From positions 42,895-106,894 of the IMG/VR virus record IMGVR_UViG_3300025168_000039: DNA of 64,000 nt, one strand, 5' to 3'. Below, in pieces: positions 48,877 through 56,576 of the stretch (positions are counted from its first letter, which is position 1; each line of letters starts with the position of its first letter). The notes under the pieces are model-generated. The model saw only the letters and a list, made by a program, of their open reading frames with translations. It ran no database searches and was not told the DNA's origin. This DNA comes from a virus. A program made the position numbers and the translations under genes.

Positions 48877-49956
48877 ATGTCAAAACATGCTTTGATTACA
48901 GGACTTACTGGACAAGATGGCTCTTATCTAGCTGAATTACTCCTATCAAAAAACTATCATGTTCATGGTTTGGTCAGGCGTAGCTCAACACCTAACACAA
49001 AAAATATAGAACATATTCTAGACAACGCCAACATCTCCATACATGTAGGAGACATGACTGATAGCGCTGGTTTAACCAAGATAGTAAACAACATCAAACC
49101 TGTTGAAGTCTATAACCTAGCTGCACAAAGCCATGTAAAAATATCTTTCGATACTCCTGTATGTACGGGAGACATAAACGCTCTTGGTTCAATGCGTTTG
49201 CTTGAGGCATGTAGGAATATAAAAGATTGTCCTCAACCAAAGTTTTATCAAGCTTCATCTAGCGAGTTGTTTGGAAAGATACAGGAGCCAATTCAAAATG
49301 AAACAACTCCAATGTATCCTCGCTCACCATATGGCGTAGCAAAACACTATGCTTACTGGGCAGTAAAAAATTATCGAGAAGCCTACAACATGTTTGCTTG
49401 TAACGGCATCCTGTTCAACCATGAAAGTCCTAGACGGGGAGAAGAGTTTGTCACTAGAAAAGTAACTAAGTATGTGGCTAACTGGCATCCAAATTCTAAA
49501 CCACTTGAGTTAGGAAACCTTTCTAGTCTGCGAGATTGGGGACATGCTAAAGATTATGTTAAGGGCATGTGGCTTATGCTACAAGCGCCAGAGGCTGACG
49601 ACTATGTGTTAGCTACAGGTAAGAAGAACAGTGTTCGCGAACTGGTAGAAAGTTGTTTCTTGATAGCTTGTAATAGGACTGTTGTCTGGGAAGGAGAAGG
49701 GGTTGATGAGAAGGGGTATGTTTTTTTCACTGATGTATACAACAAACCTCAAAAACATTTAGTGGTTGTAGTTAATCCTGATTTTTATAGGCCGTCTGAA
49801 GTAGATGTTCTATGTGGAGATTCCACCAAGGCTAAGACAAAATTAAAATGGACTTGTGATTATACTTTTATATCTCTAATAAAAGAGATGTTACTAGCAG
49901 ATAAACCAGAAAAAGATTGGTTTACAAACGGAGGTGAATTACCTAATGGTTACTGA
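48877..49956 (+). CDS. gmd: GDP-mannose 4,6-dehydratase
   Basis: A short-chain dehydrogenase-family enzyme making GDP-4-keto-6-deoxy-D-mannose from GDP-D-mannose. The NADP loop is GLTGQDGSYLAE (residues 9-20), the active-site Ser region is YQASSSELFG, and the YxxxK pair is in SPYGVAKHYAYW (about 152-156). The block RRGEEFVTRKVTKYVANW is diagnostic of GMD. At 359 aa it is full length. The following gene, an aminotransferase-fold dehydratase, uses this same product. Confidence 0.9.
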   Translation: MSKHALITGLTGQDGSYLAELLLSKNYHVHGLVRRSSTPNTKNIEHILDNANISIHVGDMTDSAGLTKIVNNIKPVEVYNLAAQSHVKISFDTPVCTGDINALGSMRLLEACRNIKDCPQPKFYQASSSELFGKIQEPIQNETTPMYPRSPYGVAKHYAYWAVKNYREAYNMFACNGILFNHESPRRGEEFVTRKVTKYVANWHPNSKPLELGNLSSLRDWGHAKDYVKGMWLMLQAPEADDYVLATGKKNSVRELVESCFLIACNRTVVWEGEGVDEKGYVFFTDVYNKPQKHLVVVVNPDFYRPSEVDVLCGDSTKAKTKLKWTCDYTFISLIKEMLLADKPEKDWFTNGGELPNGY

Positions 49957-51127
49957 AATTAACTGGCCTTTAGCCCATGACACTTGGGACAATAAAGAAC
50001 GAGATGCAATGCATGAAGTTATTGCTTCTGGTAGATTTACTTTCGGAGAAAAAGTAAAAAAGTTTGAGGATGAATTTTGTGAGTACTTTGGATTTCCTTA
50101 CGCTGTTCAAGTTAACAGTGGTGGCAGCGCTAACCTTTTAATGGTGGCTGCTGCTGTTGAAAGAGGATGGATATCCAAGGGAGATAAAGTTATTGTACCT
50201 GCCGTTGGTTGGAGTACATCTTACTTCCCGTTTATTCAGTACGGCATTGACTTAATTTTTGTAGATGTTGATAAAGATACTTGGAACATTAATGTAGATC
50301 AAATTGAGGACAACATAGAGGACGATGTAAAGGGTATCCTTGCTATCAATATTTTAGGTAATCCTTGTGACTTTAAAACACTCAACTCTCTGTGTAATAA
50401 ATATGATTTAATATTGTTTGAAGACAACTGCGAGTCTATGGGTGCAAAGCAAGGAGACGCTTACTGTGGTGGGTTTGGTGATATAGGTACGTTCAGTACA
50501 TTCTTCAGTCACCACATACAAACTATGGAAGGCGGTATGGTTGTCTGTAATGATCCTGAGACATATAACAAGCTGTTAAGTCTTAGGTCACATGGATGGA
50601 CAAGAGGTACAAAGTACTACACAAACAATCCTTTTGAGTTTGTTACGCTAGGATATAATGTACGGCCAGGAGAATTGAACGGTGCTTTAGGTTCTGTCCA
50701 GCTAAATAAATTAGATGACATGAACAACCAAAGAATTAAAAACGCAGATACATTTATAAAATATTTTGATAACAAAGACTACTGTAGGATTCAAAAGGTG
50801 GAGGATAATAGTCTTTCCTCATGGTTTGGTTTTGGTCTTGTCTTTGATCGTAACTCGTTCAGGCAAAGAACAAAACAAATACTCGAAGAGTATTCTATTG
50901 ATAACAGACCTATATGTACTGGTAATTTTTTCAATCAGCCTGTATGTAAAAAGTATTATAAGAACATTGAGAGAGGAGCAGTACTGGTCGAAGCGCGTAA
51001 ACTTGATGACAATGGTTTGTTCTTAGGAAACAACCCTATGGATTTAGAGCCAGCTATAAAAAGCCTTAGTAAAATTTTAGACCACGAGTTTGGTGAGAAA
51101 AGTATTTCAAATTCAGGATCATTATAA
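49946..51127 (+). CDS. ColD-like PLP enzyme (GDP-4-keto-6-deoxymannose 3-dehydratase type)
   Basis: The ATG at 49946 with GGAGGTGA upstream is chosen over a GTG at 49934. DegT/DnrJ/EryC1 fold: VNSGGSANLL at the start, DNCESMG, and FFSHHIQTMEGG where the PLP-binding lysine of normal sugar aminotransferases is replaced by His189 (numbered from this start). In ColD and RfbH such a His-for-Lys swap switches the enzyme from amination to 3-deoxygenation. Paired with GMD it would make GDP-4-keto-3,6-dideoxymannose, the route to colitose. A ColC-like epimerase/reductase is not seen. Confidence 0.78.
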   Translation: MVTEINWPLAHDTWDNKERDAMHEVIASGRFTFGEKVKKFEDEFCEYFGFPYAVQVNSGGSANLLMVAAAVERGWISKGDKVIVPAVGWSTSYFPFIQYGIDLIFVDVDKDTWNINVDQIEDNIEDDVKGILAINILGNPCDFKTLNSLCNKYDLILFEDNCESMGAKQGDAYCGGFGDIGTFSTFFSHHIQTMEGGMVVCNDPETYNKLLSLRSHGWTRGTKYYTNNPFEFVTLGYNVRPGELNGALGSVQLNKLDDMNNQRIKNADTFIKYFDNKDYCRIQKVEDNSLSSWFGFGLVFDRNSFRQRTKQILEEYSIDNRPICTGNFFNQPVCKKYYKNIERGAVLVEARKLDDNGLFLGNNPMDLEPAIKSLSKILDHEFGEKSISNSGSL

Positions 51128-51991
51128 ATGACAAAAACTATAGATACTATTGTTGAAGATATCTACAACATTTTTGAATGTGCTGAAGAGGTTAAGGTAA
51201 AGAAAGAAGACTTAGATGAATTAGCAAAAGGTATAGTAGATGCTGTTACTGGCTCCATTAAAGAGAGAGAAAGATCAAGAGGTAATTTAAGGTTGTCTCT
51301 TATTGGTCACCCTGACAGAAAGATTTGGTACACTGTTAGAGATGGAGACAAGATTGGTAAGGAAAAGTTAAAGGGACAAGACAAAATAAAGTTCTTGTAT
51401 GGCCATATCCTAGAGTGTCTTCTTGTCTTTCTCTCTCGTACTGCCGGTCATACAGTTACTGATGAACAGAAAACTGTTACTGTTAATGGGGTGGTCGGTC
51501 ATCAAGATGCCATAGTTGATGATGTTCTTGTTGACTTCAAGAGTGCATCAAGTTATGGGTTTAAGAAATTTAAAGAAAATAAAATTCATTCAGATGATCC
51601 GTTTGGTTACATAGCACAAATATCTGCTTATGCTAAAGCAAATAACTTAGATAAGGCTGGTTTCGTAGTAATAGATAAATCATCAGGTGAACTTTGTTAC
51701 TGTCCTGTTCATTCTATGGAGATGATAAATGCAGAAGAAAGGATTGAGTCTCTTAAACAGATTGTTAAATCTGATATTGCTCCCTCTCGCTGTTATAGCG
51801 ATATTCCTGATGGTAAGTCTGGGAACCATAAGCTTCATATTGGTTGCGTCTATTGTTCTTTTAAGCATGTTTGTTGGTCTGATGCTAACGGGGGTGCGGG
51901 TCTTAAAAAATTCAATTACTCTACTGGTCCGAGGTACTTAACCAGGATAGGCCGCACGCCTGATGTAGAGGAAATACATGAAGAGATTTAG
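51128..51991 (+). CDS. PD-(D/E)XK exonuclease, possibly Fe-S containing, 287 aa
   Basis: The catalytic core is GHILECLLVFLSR, then GHQDAIVDDVLVDFKSAS (Asp and FKS positions give D...DxK) and DPFGYIAQISAYAKA, matching phage Cas4/RecB-like exonucleases. A C-terminal cluster GCVYCSFKHVCW (CxxCxxxxxC) with an upstream cysteine in SRCYSD could hold an Fe-S cluster as in Cas4/AddB. In T7-type phages the equivalent step is done by gp6. It overlaps the endonuclease I gene by 14 bases. Confidence 0.78.
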   Translation: MTKTIDTIVEDIYNIFECAEEVKVKKEDLDELAKGIVDAVTGSIKERERSRGNLRLSLIGHPDRKIWYTVRDGDKIGKEKLKGQDKIKFLYGHILECLLVFLSRTAGHTVTDEQKTVTVNGVVGHQDAIVDDVLVDFKSASSYGFKKFKENKIHSDDPFGYIAQISAYAKANNLDKAGFVVIDKSSGELCYCPVHSMEMINAEERIESLKQIVKSDIAPSRCYSDIPDGKSGNHKLHIGCVYCSFKHVCWSDANGGAGLKKFNYSTGPRYLTRIGRTPDVEEIHEEI

Positions 51992-52403
51992 ATCCAAGTC
52001 TGAAAAGAAAGCAAATGATTTTTTAAAGGACAAAAAGGTTTCGTTTAAATTTGAACCTTATTATGTTAAATATATGTGGATTGAAAATAAAAAGTATCTG
52101 CCTGATTTTGTTTTAGACAATGAAATTATTTTAGAAGTTAAAGGTAGGTTTACTTTAGATGACAGAAAGAAACATCTCTTTCTTAGAGAGAGTAATCCAG
52201 ATTTGGACGTTAGATTTGTATTCGACAACCCTAATACTAGGCTTTATAAAGGGGCTAAATCAACCTATGCTAACTGGTGTAACAAGCAGGGGTTTTTATT
52301 TTGTAAACTATCTGATGGCATTCCTGAAGGGTGGATAAGTGGAAAAAAAAGAAACAAAAATTCTTCTGGAAATAGAAGAGATAATAAAAAAAAGAAAGGC
52401 TGA
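51978..52403 (+). CDS. Phage endonuclease I (Holliday-junction resolvase), T7 gp3-like
   Basis: The 141-aa sequence follows T7 endonuclease I closely in pattern: RSKSEKKANDFLK, KYLPDFVLDNEIILEVKGRF with catalytic Asp43, Glu53 and Lys55, DRKKHLFLRESNPDLDVRFVF and NTRLYKGAKSTYANWC. The end is basic (KKRNKNSSGNRRDNKKKKG). It should cut branched DNA before packaging and degrade host DNA. The gene overlaps its neighbours on both sides. Confidence 0.88.
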   Translation: MKRFRSKSEKKANDFLKDKKVSFKFEPYYVKYMWIENKKYLPDFVLDNEIILEVKGRFTLDDRKKHLFLRESNPDLDVRFVFDNPNTRLYKGAKSTYANWCNKQGFLFCKLSDGIPEGWISGKKRNKNSSGNRRDNKKKKG

Positions 52404-52683
52404 TCCAGAACAGCTTCTGTTTATGAGTGTTATATTGCAAGCCATGCTTGACGCTACTAAACCGATAACGCCAAAGGAATCAGACGAAGCTATAGCAGCA
52501 AGGGAGACATCTATGTCTTGGTTCTTCTGCTCTGCGGGAGTGACTGCAGATGACTTTACGACTGTCTGTGACATAGCGGATGTTGATCCTGATTATGTAC
52601 GATCATTCGCTCATAAAGTTATACGGTCAAAAGAGATTGACTTTGTGAGAAAAAGAATAAACACTGTCTTAACTTTTAATTAG
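52339..52683 (+). CDS. Conserved-type phage protein, 114 aa (GTG start)
   Basis: Begins with GTG within the end of the endonuclease I gene after AAGGGTGGA. The N-terminus is a basic coiled coil (EKKETKILLEIEEIIKKRKA), then MSWFFCSAGVTADDFTTVCD, a motif similar to small zinc-less DNA-binding proteins, and VRSFAHKVIRSKEIDFVRK. Likely a regulatory or accessory protein of the nuclease genes. No family is recognised. Confidence 0.55.
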   Translation: MEKKETKILLEIEEIIKKRKADPEQLLFMSVILQAMLDATKPITPKESDEAIAARETSMSWFFCSAGVTADDFTTVCDIADVDPDYVRSFAHKVIRSKEIDFVRKRINTVLTFN

Positions 52684-52693
52684 GAAAAGACCC

Positions 52694-52963
52694 ATGTACC
52701 AGTTTGACGAAGAACATTATTTAGAAGAGATACACCACTACGTTGATGAGACTTACAGCCAACACTATGCCCAAGGTAAATATCAAGCGACAGATGTAAT
52801 TTTAGACGCAGGATATGGAGAAGGTTTCTGCATAGGTAACATACTGAAATACTGTAAGAGGTATGGGAAAAAAGCAGGTAGGAATAGAAAAGATTTGTTA
52901 AAGGTAATTCACTATGCAATAATTATGCTCCACATCCATGACCAAAAAGAGGAAGGAAGCTAA
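52694..52963 (+). CDS. DUF3310-like small protein, 89 aa
   Basis: The segment GFCIGNILKYCKRYGKKAGRNR followed by KDLLKVIHYAI is characteristic of DUF3310, a small phage family sometimes described as nucleotide-kinase-like or as a DNA/protein-binding helical hairpin. It is immediately before the ribonucleotide reductase gene, as the first of a nucleotide set. Function remains unknown. Confidence 0.7.
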   Translation: MYQFDEEHYLEEIHHYVDETYSQHYAQGKYQATDVILDAGYGEGFCIGNILKYCKRYGKKAGRNRKDLLKVIHYAIIMLHIHDQKEEGS

Positions 52964-52966
52964 TAT

Positions 52967-54676
52967 ATGTCACAGTTTCGCTCAAATGAAAATCCTATGT
53001 TCCGCTCTAAGTTTAGTGAAGATATCTTTAAACACAAATACGCACATACTGGATGCGAAACGTGGTCAAGTTTAGCCAGCGTTCTAGTGGAAGATGTTTG
53101 CCAAGACAAAATGAGCAAAGAAGATAAGACTGCTCTTGCTAATTACATTACAGAGTTAAAGTTTATTCCTGGTGGCAGATATTTGTATTACGCTGGACGC
53201 ACTAATAAGTTTTTCAATAATTGTTACTTGCTCTGTGCTGAAGAAGATACGAGAGAAGATTGGTCTGACCTATCTTGGAAAGCTGAGTCGTGCCTTATGA
53301 CGGGTGGTGGAATAGGGGTAGACTATTCTATATATAGAGAAGAAGGACGCATACTTGCTGGCACTGGAGGCTTGTCCTCTGGACCTATACCTAAGATGCA
53401 GATGTTGAACGAAATTGGCCGAAGGGTTATGCAAGGTGGTAGTCGGCGTTCAGCCATCTACGCTAGTCTTAATTGGAAACATGCTGACGTAAGTAAATTT
53501 TTAGAATGTAAGAACTGGTATGAAATGCCAGTAGGAAACACAGATTTTTCTCTTGGTCAGATTAAAGAACAAGATTTTAATTTCCCTGCTCCTTTAGACA
53601 TGACAAACATAAGTGTTAACTATGATACTGATTGGCTGTTAAACTATTGGAATACCGGAGATGTAGGAGAAATATTTAAAAAGAATGTTGCTCAAGCACT
53701 AAAGACTGCTGAACCAGGATTTAGTTTCAACTTCTTTGAGAAAGAAAACGAAACATTACGCAATGCTTGTACGGAAGTTACTGCTAACAATTGCTTTGCG
53801 GCTGACGGTGGTGACGATAGTGATGTTTGTAACCTTGGTTCTTTAAATCTAGGCCGGATAGAAACCCTACAAGAACTAAACGATATCACTGAACTAGCGA
53901 CTAAGTTTTTATTGTGCGGAACGCTAAGAGCAAAGCTGCCTTACGATAAGGTTTATAAAGTAAGGGAGAAAAATCGTAGGCTTGGCCTTGGTTTAATGGG
54001 TATCCATGAGTGGCTTATCAAGCGCGGTTACAAGTATGAGGTGACAGAAGAACTTCATCAGTGGCTCTCGGTCTATAAAGGAAAGAGCGATTCAATATCT
54101 AAAGAGACTGCGGATAAGTTCAATATCAGCCGTCCTGTAGCTAACCGTGCCATCGCTCCTACTGGATCAATAGGCATATTGGCTGGCACAAGCACAGGCG
54201 TAGAACCTATATTTGCTGTATCTTATAAGCGCAGATACTTAAAAGGTGGCACACGTTGGCACTATCAATATGTAGTAGATAGCGCAGCACAAGAACTTAT
54301 TGATTTATACGGTACTGATCCTAGCGATATTGAGTCTGCTTTAGACTTAGCAGACGACTACAAGCGTAGGATAAAGTTTCAGGCTGACGTTCAAGATTAT
54401 GTAGACATGTCTATTTCTTCTACAATTAATCTACCATCTTGGGGTAGTAAGACTAACAACGAGGATACTGTAGAAGAATTTACAAACACTCTCGCATCCT
54501 ATGCTCATAGATTAAGAGGCTTCACTGTATATCCTGACTCATGTCGTGGAGGACAGCCCCTAACAAACGTACCTTACTCTGAAGCTGTAGATAAATTAGG
54601 CGAAGAGTTTGAAGAGGGTGTAGAAACACATGATATTTGTGACATTACAGGTCATGGGGGTAGTTGTGGGGTATAA
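52967..54676 (+). CDS. Ribonucleotide reductase, adenosylcobalamin-dependent type (class II, monomeric)
   Basis: A 569-aa reductase of the RTPR (class II) style. NNCYLLC holds the first redox Cys (residue 86), NACTE the thiyl-site C-x-E (Cys268, Glu270), with Cys276 the likely redox partner, then VCNLGSLNLG and APTGSIGILAGTSTGVEP. The C-terminal DICDITGHGGSCGV has the reactivating cysteines. There is no N-terminal ATP-cone domain and it is shorter than bacterial RTPR (~739 aa). It provides deoxynucleotides during phage replication and needs vitamin B12 from the host. Unit A retains only its end (1-344). Confidence 0.9.
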   Translation: MSQFRSNENPMFRSKFSEDIFKHKYAHTGCETWSSLASVLVEDVCQDKMSKEDKTALANYITELKFIPGGRYLYYAGRTNKFFNNCYLLCAEEDTREDWSDLSWKAESCLMTGGGIGVDYSIYREEGRILAGTGGLSSGPIPKMQMLNEIGRRVMQGGSRRSAIYASLNWKHADVSKFLECKNWYEMPVGNTDFSLGQIKEQDFNFPAPLDMTNISVNYDTDWLLNYWNTGDVGEIFKKNVAQALKTAEPGFSFNFFEKENETLRNACTEVTANNCFAADGGDDSDVCNLGSLNLGRIETLQELNDITELATKFLLCGTLRAKLPYDKVYKVREKNRRLGLGLMGIHEWLIKRGYKYEVTEELHQWLSVYKGKSDSISKETADKFNISRPVANRAIAPTGSIGILAGTSTGVEPIFAVSYKRRYLKGGTRWHYQYVVDSAAQELIDLYGTDPSDIESALDLADDYKRRIKFQADVQDYVDMSISSTINLPSWGSKTNNEDTVEEFTNTLASYAHRLRGFTVYPDSCRGGQPLTNVPYSEAVDKLGEEFEEGVETHDICDITGHGGSCGV

Positions 54677-55243
54677 ATGTTAACTCACTATTGCTTCAAG
54701 GAAGTTCTACCAAAGGAATTTTGTGATGGTATGCTTACTGTTGCAAGAGAATTAGATTCTAAAGAGGCAGAAGTTTCTAAAGAAGGCGACGATGTAGTAT
54801 TATCAGAGATAAGAAACAACAGAGTTGCTTGGTTAGCTAATGACGAATTGTCTGAGATACTAGAATTATATGTAGACATAGCTAATGAAAAAGCTGGCTG
54901 GGGTTTTAGTTTAACTTCTTTTGAAGTACCTCAAATATCTTTTTATGGTAAAGGTCAGTTCTATGATTGGCATGTAGATACAGGAGTAGAAAAACAAAGC
55001 GATCCTTACTTTAGAAAATTAGCTATCTCTGTAACACTCAACGATGATTTTAAAGGGGGTGATTTCCAAGTGCAAAATTTTGTTCATCCTCAAGCACCTA
55101 ATAGATTTAAAACTATAAAAGAAATGAGGAGACAAGGAAGTATTGTTGTCTTCCCTTCTTTTATTTTTCACAGAGTAACTAAAGTCAAAGAAGGAGAAAG
55201 GTCTGCTATGACCTGTTGGTTCAGAGGTGAAAAATTTTCTTGA
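54677..55243 (+). CDS. 2-oxoglutarate/Fe(II) oxygenase paralogue, 188 aa
   Basis: ATG immediately after the reductase stop. FYDWHVDTGVE carries H-x-D, the distal His lies in FPSFIFHRVTKV, and an Arg in GERSAMTCW. The core SVTLNDDFKGGDFQVQNF is nearly the same as in 44753-45313. In unit A this position holds tRNA-Arg instead. Likely hydroxylates a peptide residue, perhaps on a virion or host protein. Confidence 0.8.
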   Translation: MLTHYCFKEVLPKEFCDGMLTVARELDSKEAEVSKEGDDVVLSEIRNNRVAWLANDELSEILELYVDIANEKAGWGFSLTSFEVPQISFYGKGQFYDWHVDTGVEKQSDPYFRKLAISVTLNDDFKGGDFQVQNFVHPQAPNRFKTIKEMRRQGSIVVFPSFIFHRVTKVKEGERSAMTCWFRGEKFS

Positions 55244-55269
55244 CTATAGTTTCTTTTTGTAGTAATCTT

Positions 55270-55299
55270 TTTACAGCATGACATAATGTGTGCTATATA
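55270..55299 (+). promoter_or_regulatory. Promoter upstream of Hsp20 and glycosyltransferases (unit B)
   Basis: TTTACA (55270-55275), 18-base spacer, TATATA (55294-55299). Weaker than the unit A promoter at 442-471 but in the equivalent place. CAGGAG then precedes the Hsp20 ATG. Confidence 0.55.
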
Positions 55300-55322
55300 A
55301 CCTTGCTTAACAGGAGAATACT

Positions 55323-55769
55323 ATGAATACAATACTACAAACTGAAAATGTTCAGAATCTATTAAAGAACTTTAGCCTTGGGTTTGAAGATCACCCATCT
55401 TCACCAATGATATCTTTCCACAGAGACAATGCAACTACTTTTCCTTTTCACGATATTAATAAGGACGGAGAGGATGGCTATGTTTTAGAGATTGCTTTAG
55501 CTGGGTATGCAAAAAAAGACATAACAGTAGAAGAAAGAGATGGTTTCTTAACTGTTGCTTCTAGTGATTTTTATAACAATAAAGAAGCTACAGAAGAAAT
55601 TCTAGACTCTATTGTAGTAAGAAATATCTCAAAAAGAAAATTTAAAAGAACATTCGCTTTAAACCCTAACTATGTTGTAGCTGCTGCCGAAATGGTGGAC
55701 GGCTTACTAAAAGTTAGGTTGAAAATGAAAGCAGATGACCAACATAAAAAAGTAATTCCAATAAAATAG
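55323..55769 (+). CDS. Small heat-shock protein (Hsp20/alpha-crystallin type), 148 aa
   Basis: The alpha-crystallin domain is recognisable: GYVLEIALAGYAKKDITVEE, RDGFLTVASSD, and VVRNISKRKFKRTFALNPNY with MVDGLLKVRLKM at the end. It is an ATP-free holdase that keeps unfolding protein soluble, as in T4-like cyanophage Hsp20. It is absent from the corresponding part of unit A. Its own promoter lies upstream. Confidence 0.85.
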   Translation: MNTILQTENVQNLLKNFSLGFEDHPSSPMISFHRDNATTFPFHDINKDGEDGYVLEIALAGYAKKDITVEERDGFLTVASSDFYNNKEATEEILDSIVVRNISKRKFKRTFALNPNYVVAAAEMVDGLLKVRLKMKADDQHKKVIPIK

Positions 55770-55774
55770 GTAGC

Positions 55775-55805
55775 ATAGGGGCGGGGTATTGTCTTCACCC
55801 CCTAT
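55775..55805 (+). terminator. Hairpin after Hsp20 gene, possible weak terminator
   Basis: ATAGGGG (55775-55781) pairs with CCCCTAT (55799-55805). There is no T tract after it, so a true terminator is doubtful; RNA stability or partial termination between Hsp20 and glycosyltransferase genes is possible. Confidence 0.45.
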
Positions 55806-55814
55806 CACATAAAG

Positions 55815-56576
55815 ATGTTAGATAAACCATACAAGATATATGTAGGGTATGACGAAAAAGAAAAGACTTACTTTGATGTTCTGTCCTACAGCATAAGAAA
55901 AAATACAAACCATCCCGTAGATATAATCCCACTAAAGCAAAATGCACTACGAAGAGCAGGTCTTTACTTTAGAGGAAAAGAAATAAACGAAGACAATCAA
56001 TTTGTAGATTGTTTTGATGGTAAACCTTTCTCAACTGAATTTAGTTTCACTAGGTTTTTAGTTCCTTTCTTAAATCAATTTGAAGGGTACGCTTTATTTA
56101 TGGACTGCGATATGTTTGTGAAGACAGACATATCTGAATTGTTTGATGAGTATTGTAATCCTTCCTTTGCTGTTAGTTGTGTGAAACATGATCACGTTAC
56201 CGACGGTGGTTTAAAAATGGACAACCGTGTTCAGTCTAATTATCAGAGAAAGAACTGGTCTAGTTTTGTTATGTGGAACTGTGGACATGAAGCACTAAAA
56301 GATTTTACTGTCCATGATGTAAACACAAGGAATGGTTCTTGGTTACATAGGTTTGCTTTTCTTGAGAGGGAGTATGAGAATAATCTTATAGGGTCTATAC
56401 CTCAAGAGTGGAACTGGTTAGATGGACATTCCCCTGCTAACTCAAAACCTAAGTGTGTCCACTTTACTACAGGCGGCCCGATATACAGCAACTGGGATGG
56501 TCGAAGAACCATAGATAATAAATATGCTATGGAGTGGTCAGAATTATATTCAGAAATGGTTAAAGTAAATGGTTAG
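55815..56576 (+). CDS. GT8-like glycosyltransferase (unit B)
   Basis: 253 aa, homologue of 648-1445. GYALFMDCDMF carries DCD at residues 97-99 (DxD-type motif); PFSTEFSFTRFL and WNWLDGHS are conserved. Overlaps the next gene by 8 bases, the same arrangement as in unit A, which suggests joint expression with the three-domain enzyme. No membrane segment. The acceptor is unknown. Confidence 0.8.
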   Translation: MLDKPYKIYVGYDEKEKTYFDVLSYSIRKNTNHPVDIIPLKQNALRRAGLYFRGKEINEDNQFVDCFDGKPFSTEFSFTRFLVPFLNQFEGYALFMDCDMFVKTDISELFDEYCNPSFAVSCVKHDHVTDGGLKMDNRVQSNYQRKNWSSFVMWNCGHEALKDFTVHDVNTRNGSWLHRFAFLEREYENNLIGSIPQEWNWLDGHSPANSKPKCVHFTTGGPIYSNWDGRRTIDNKYAMEWSELYSEMVKVNG

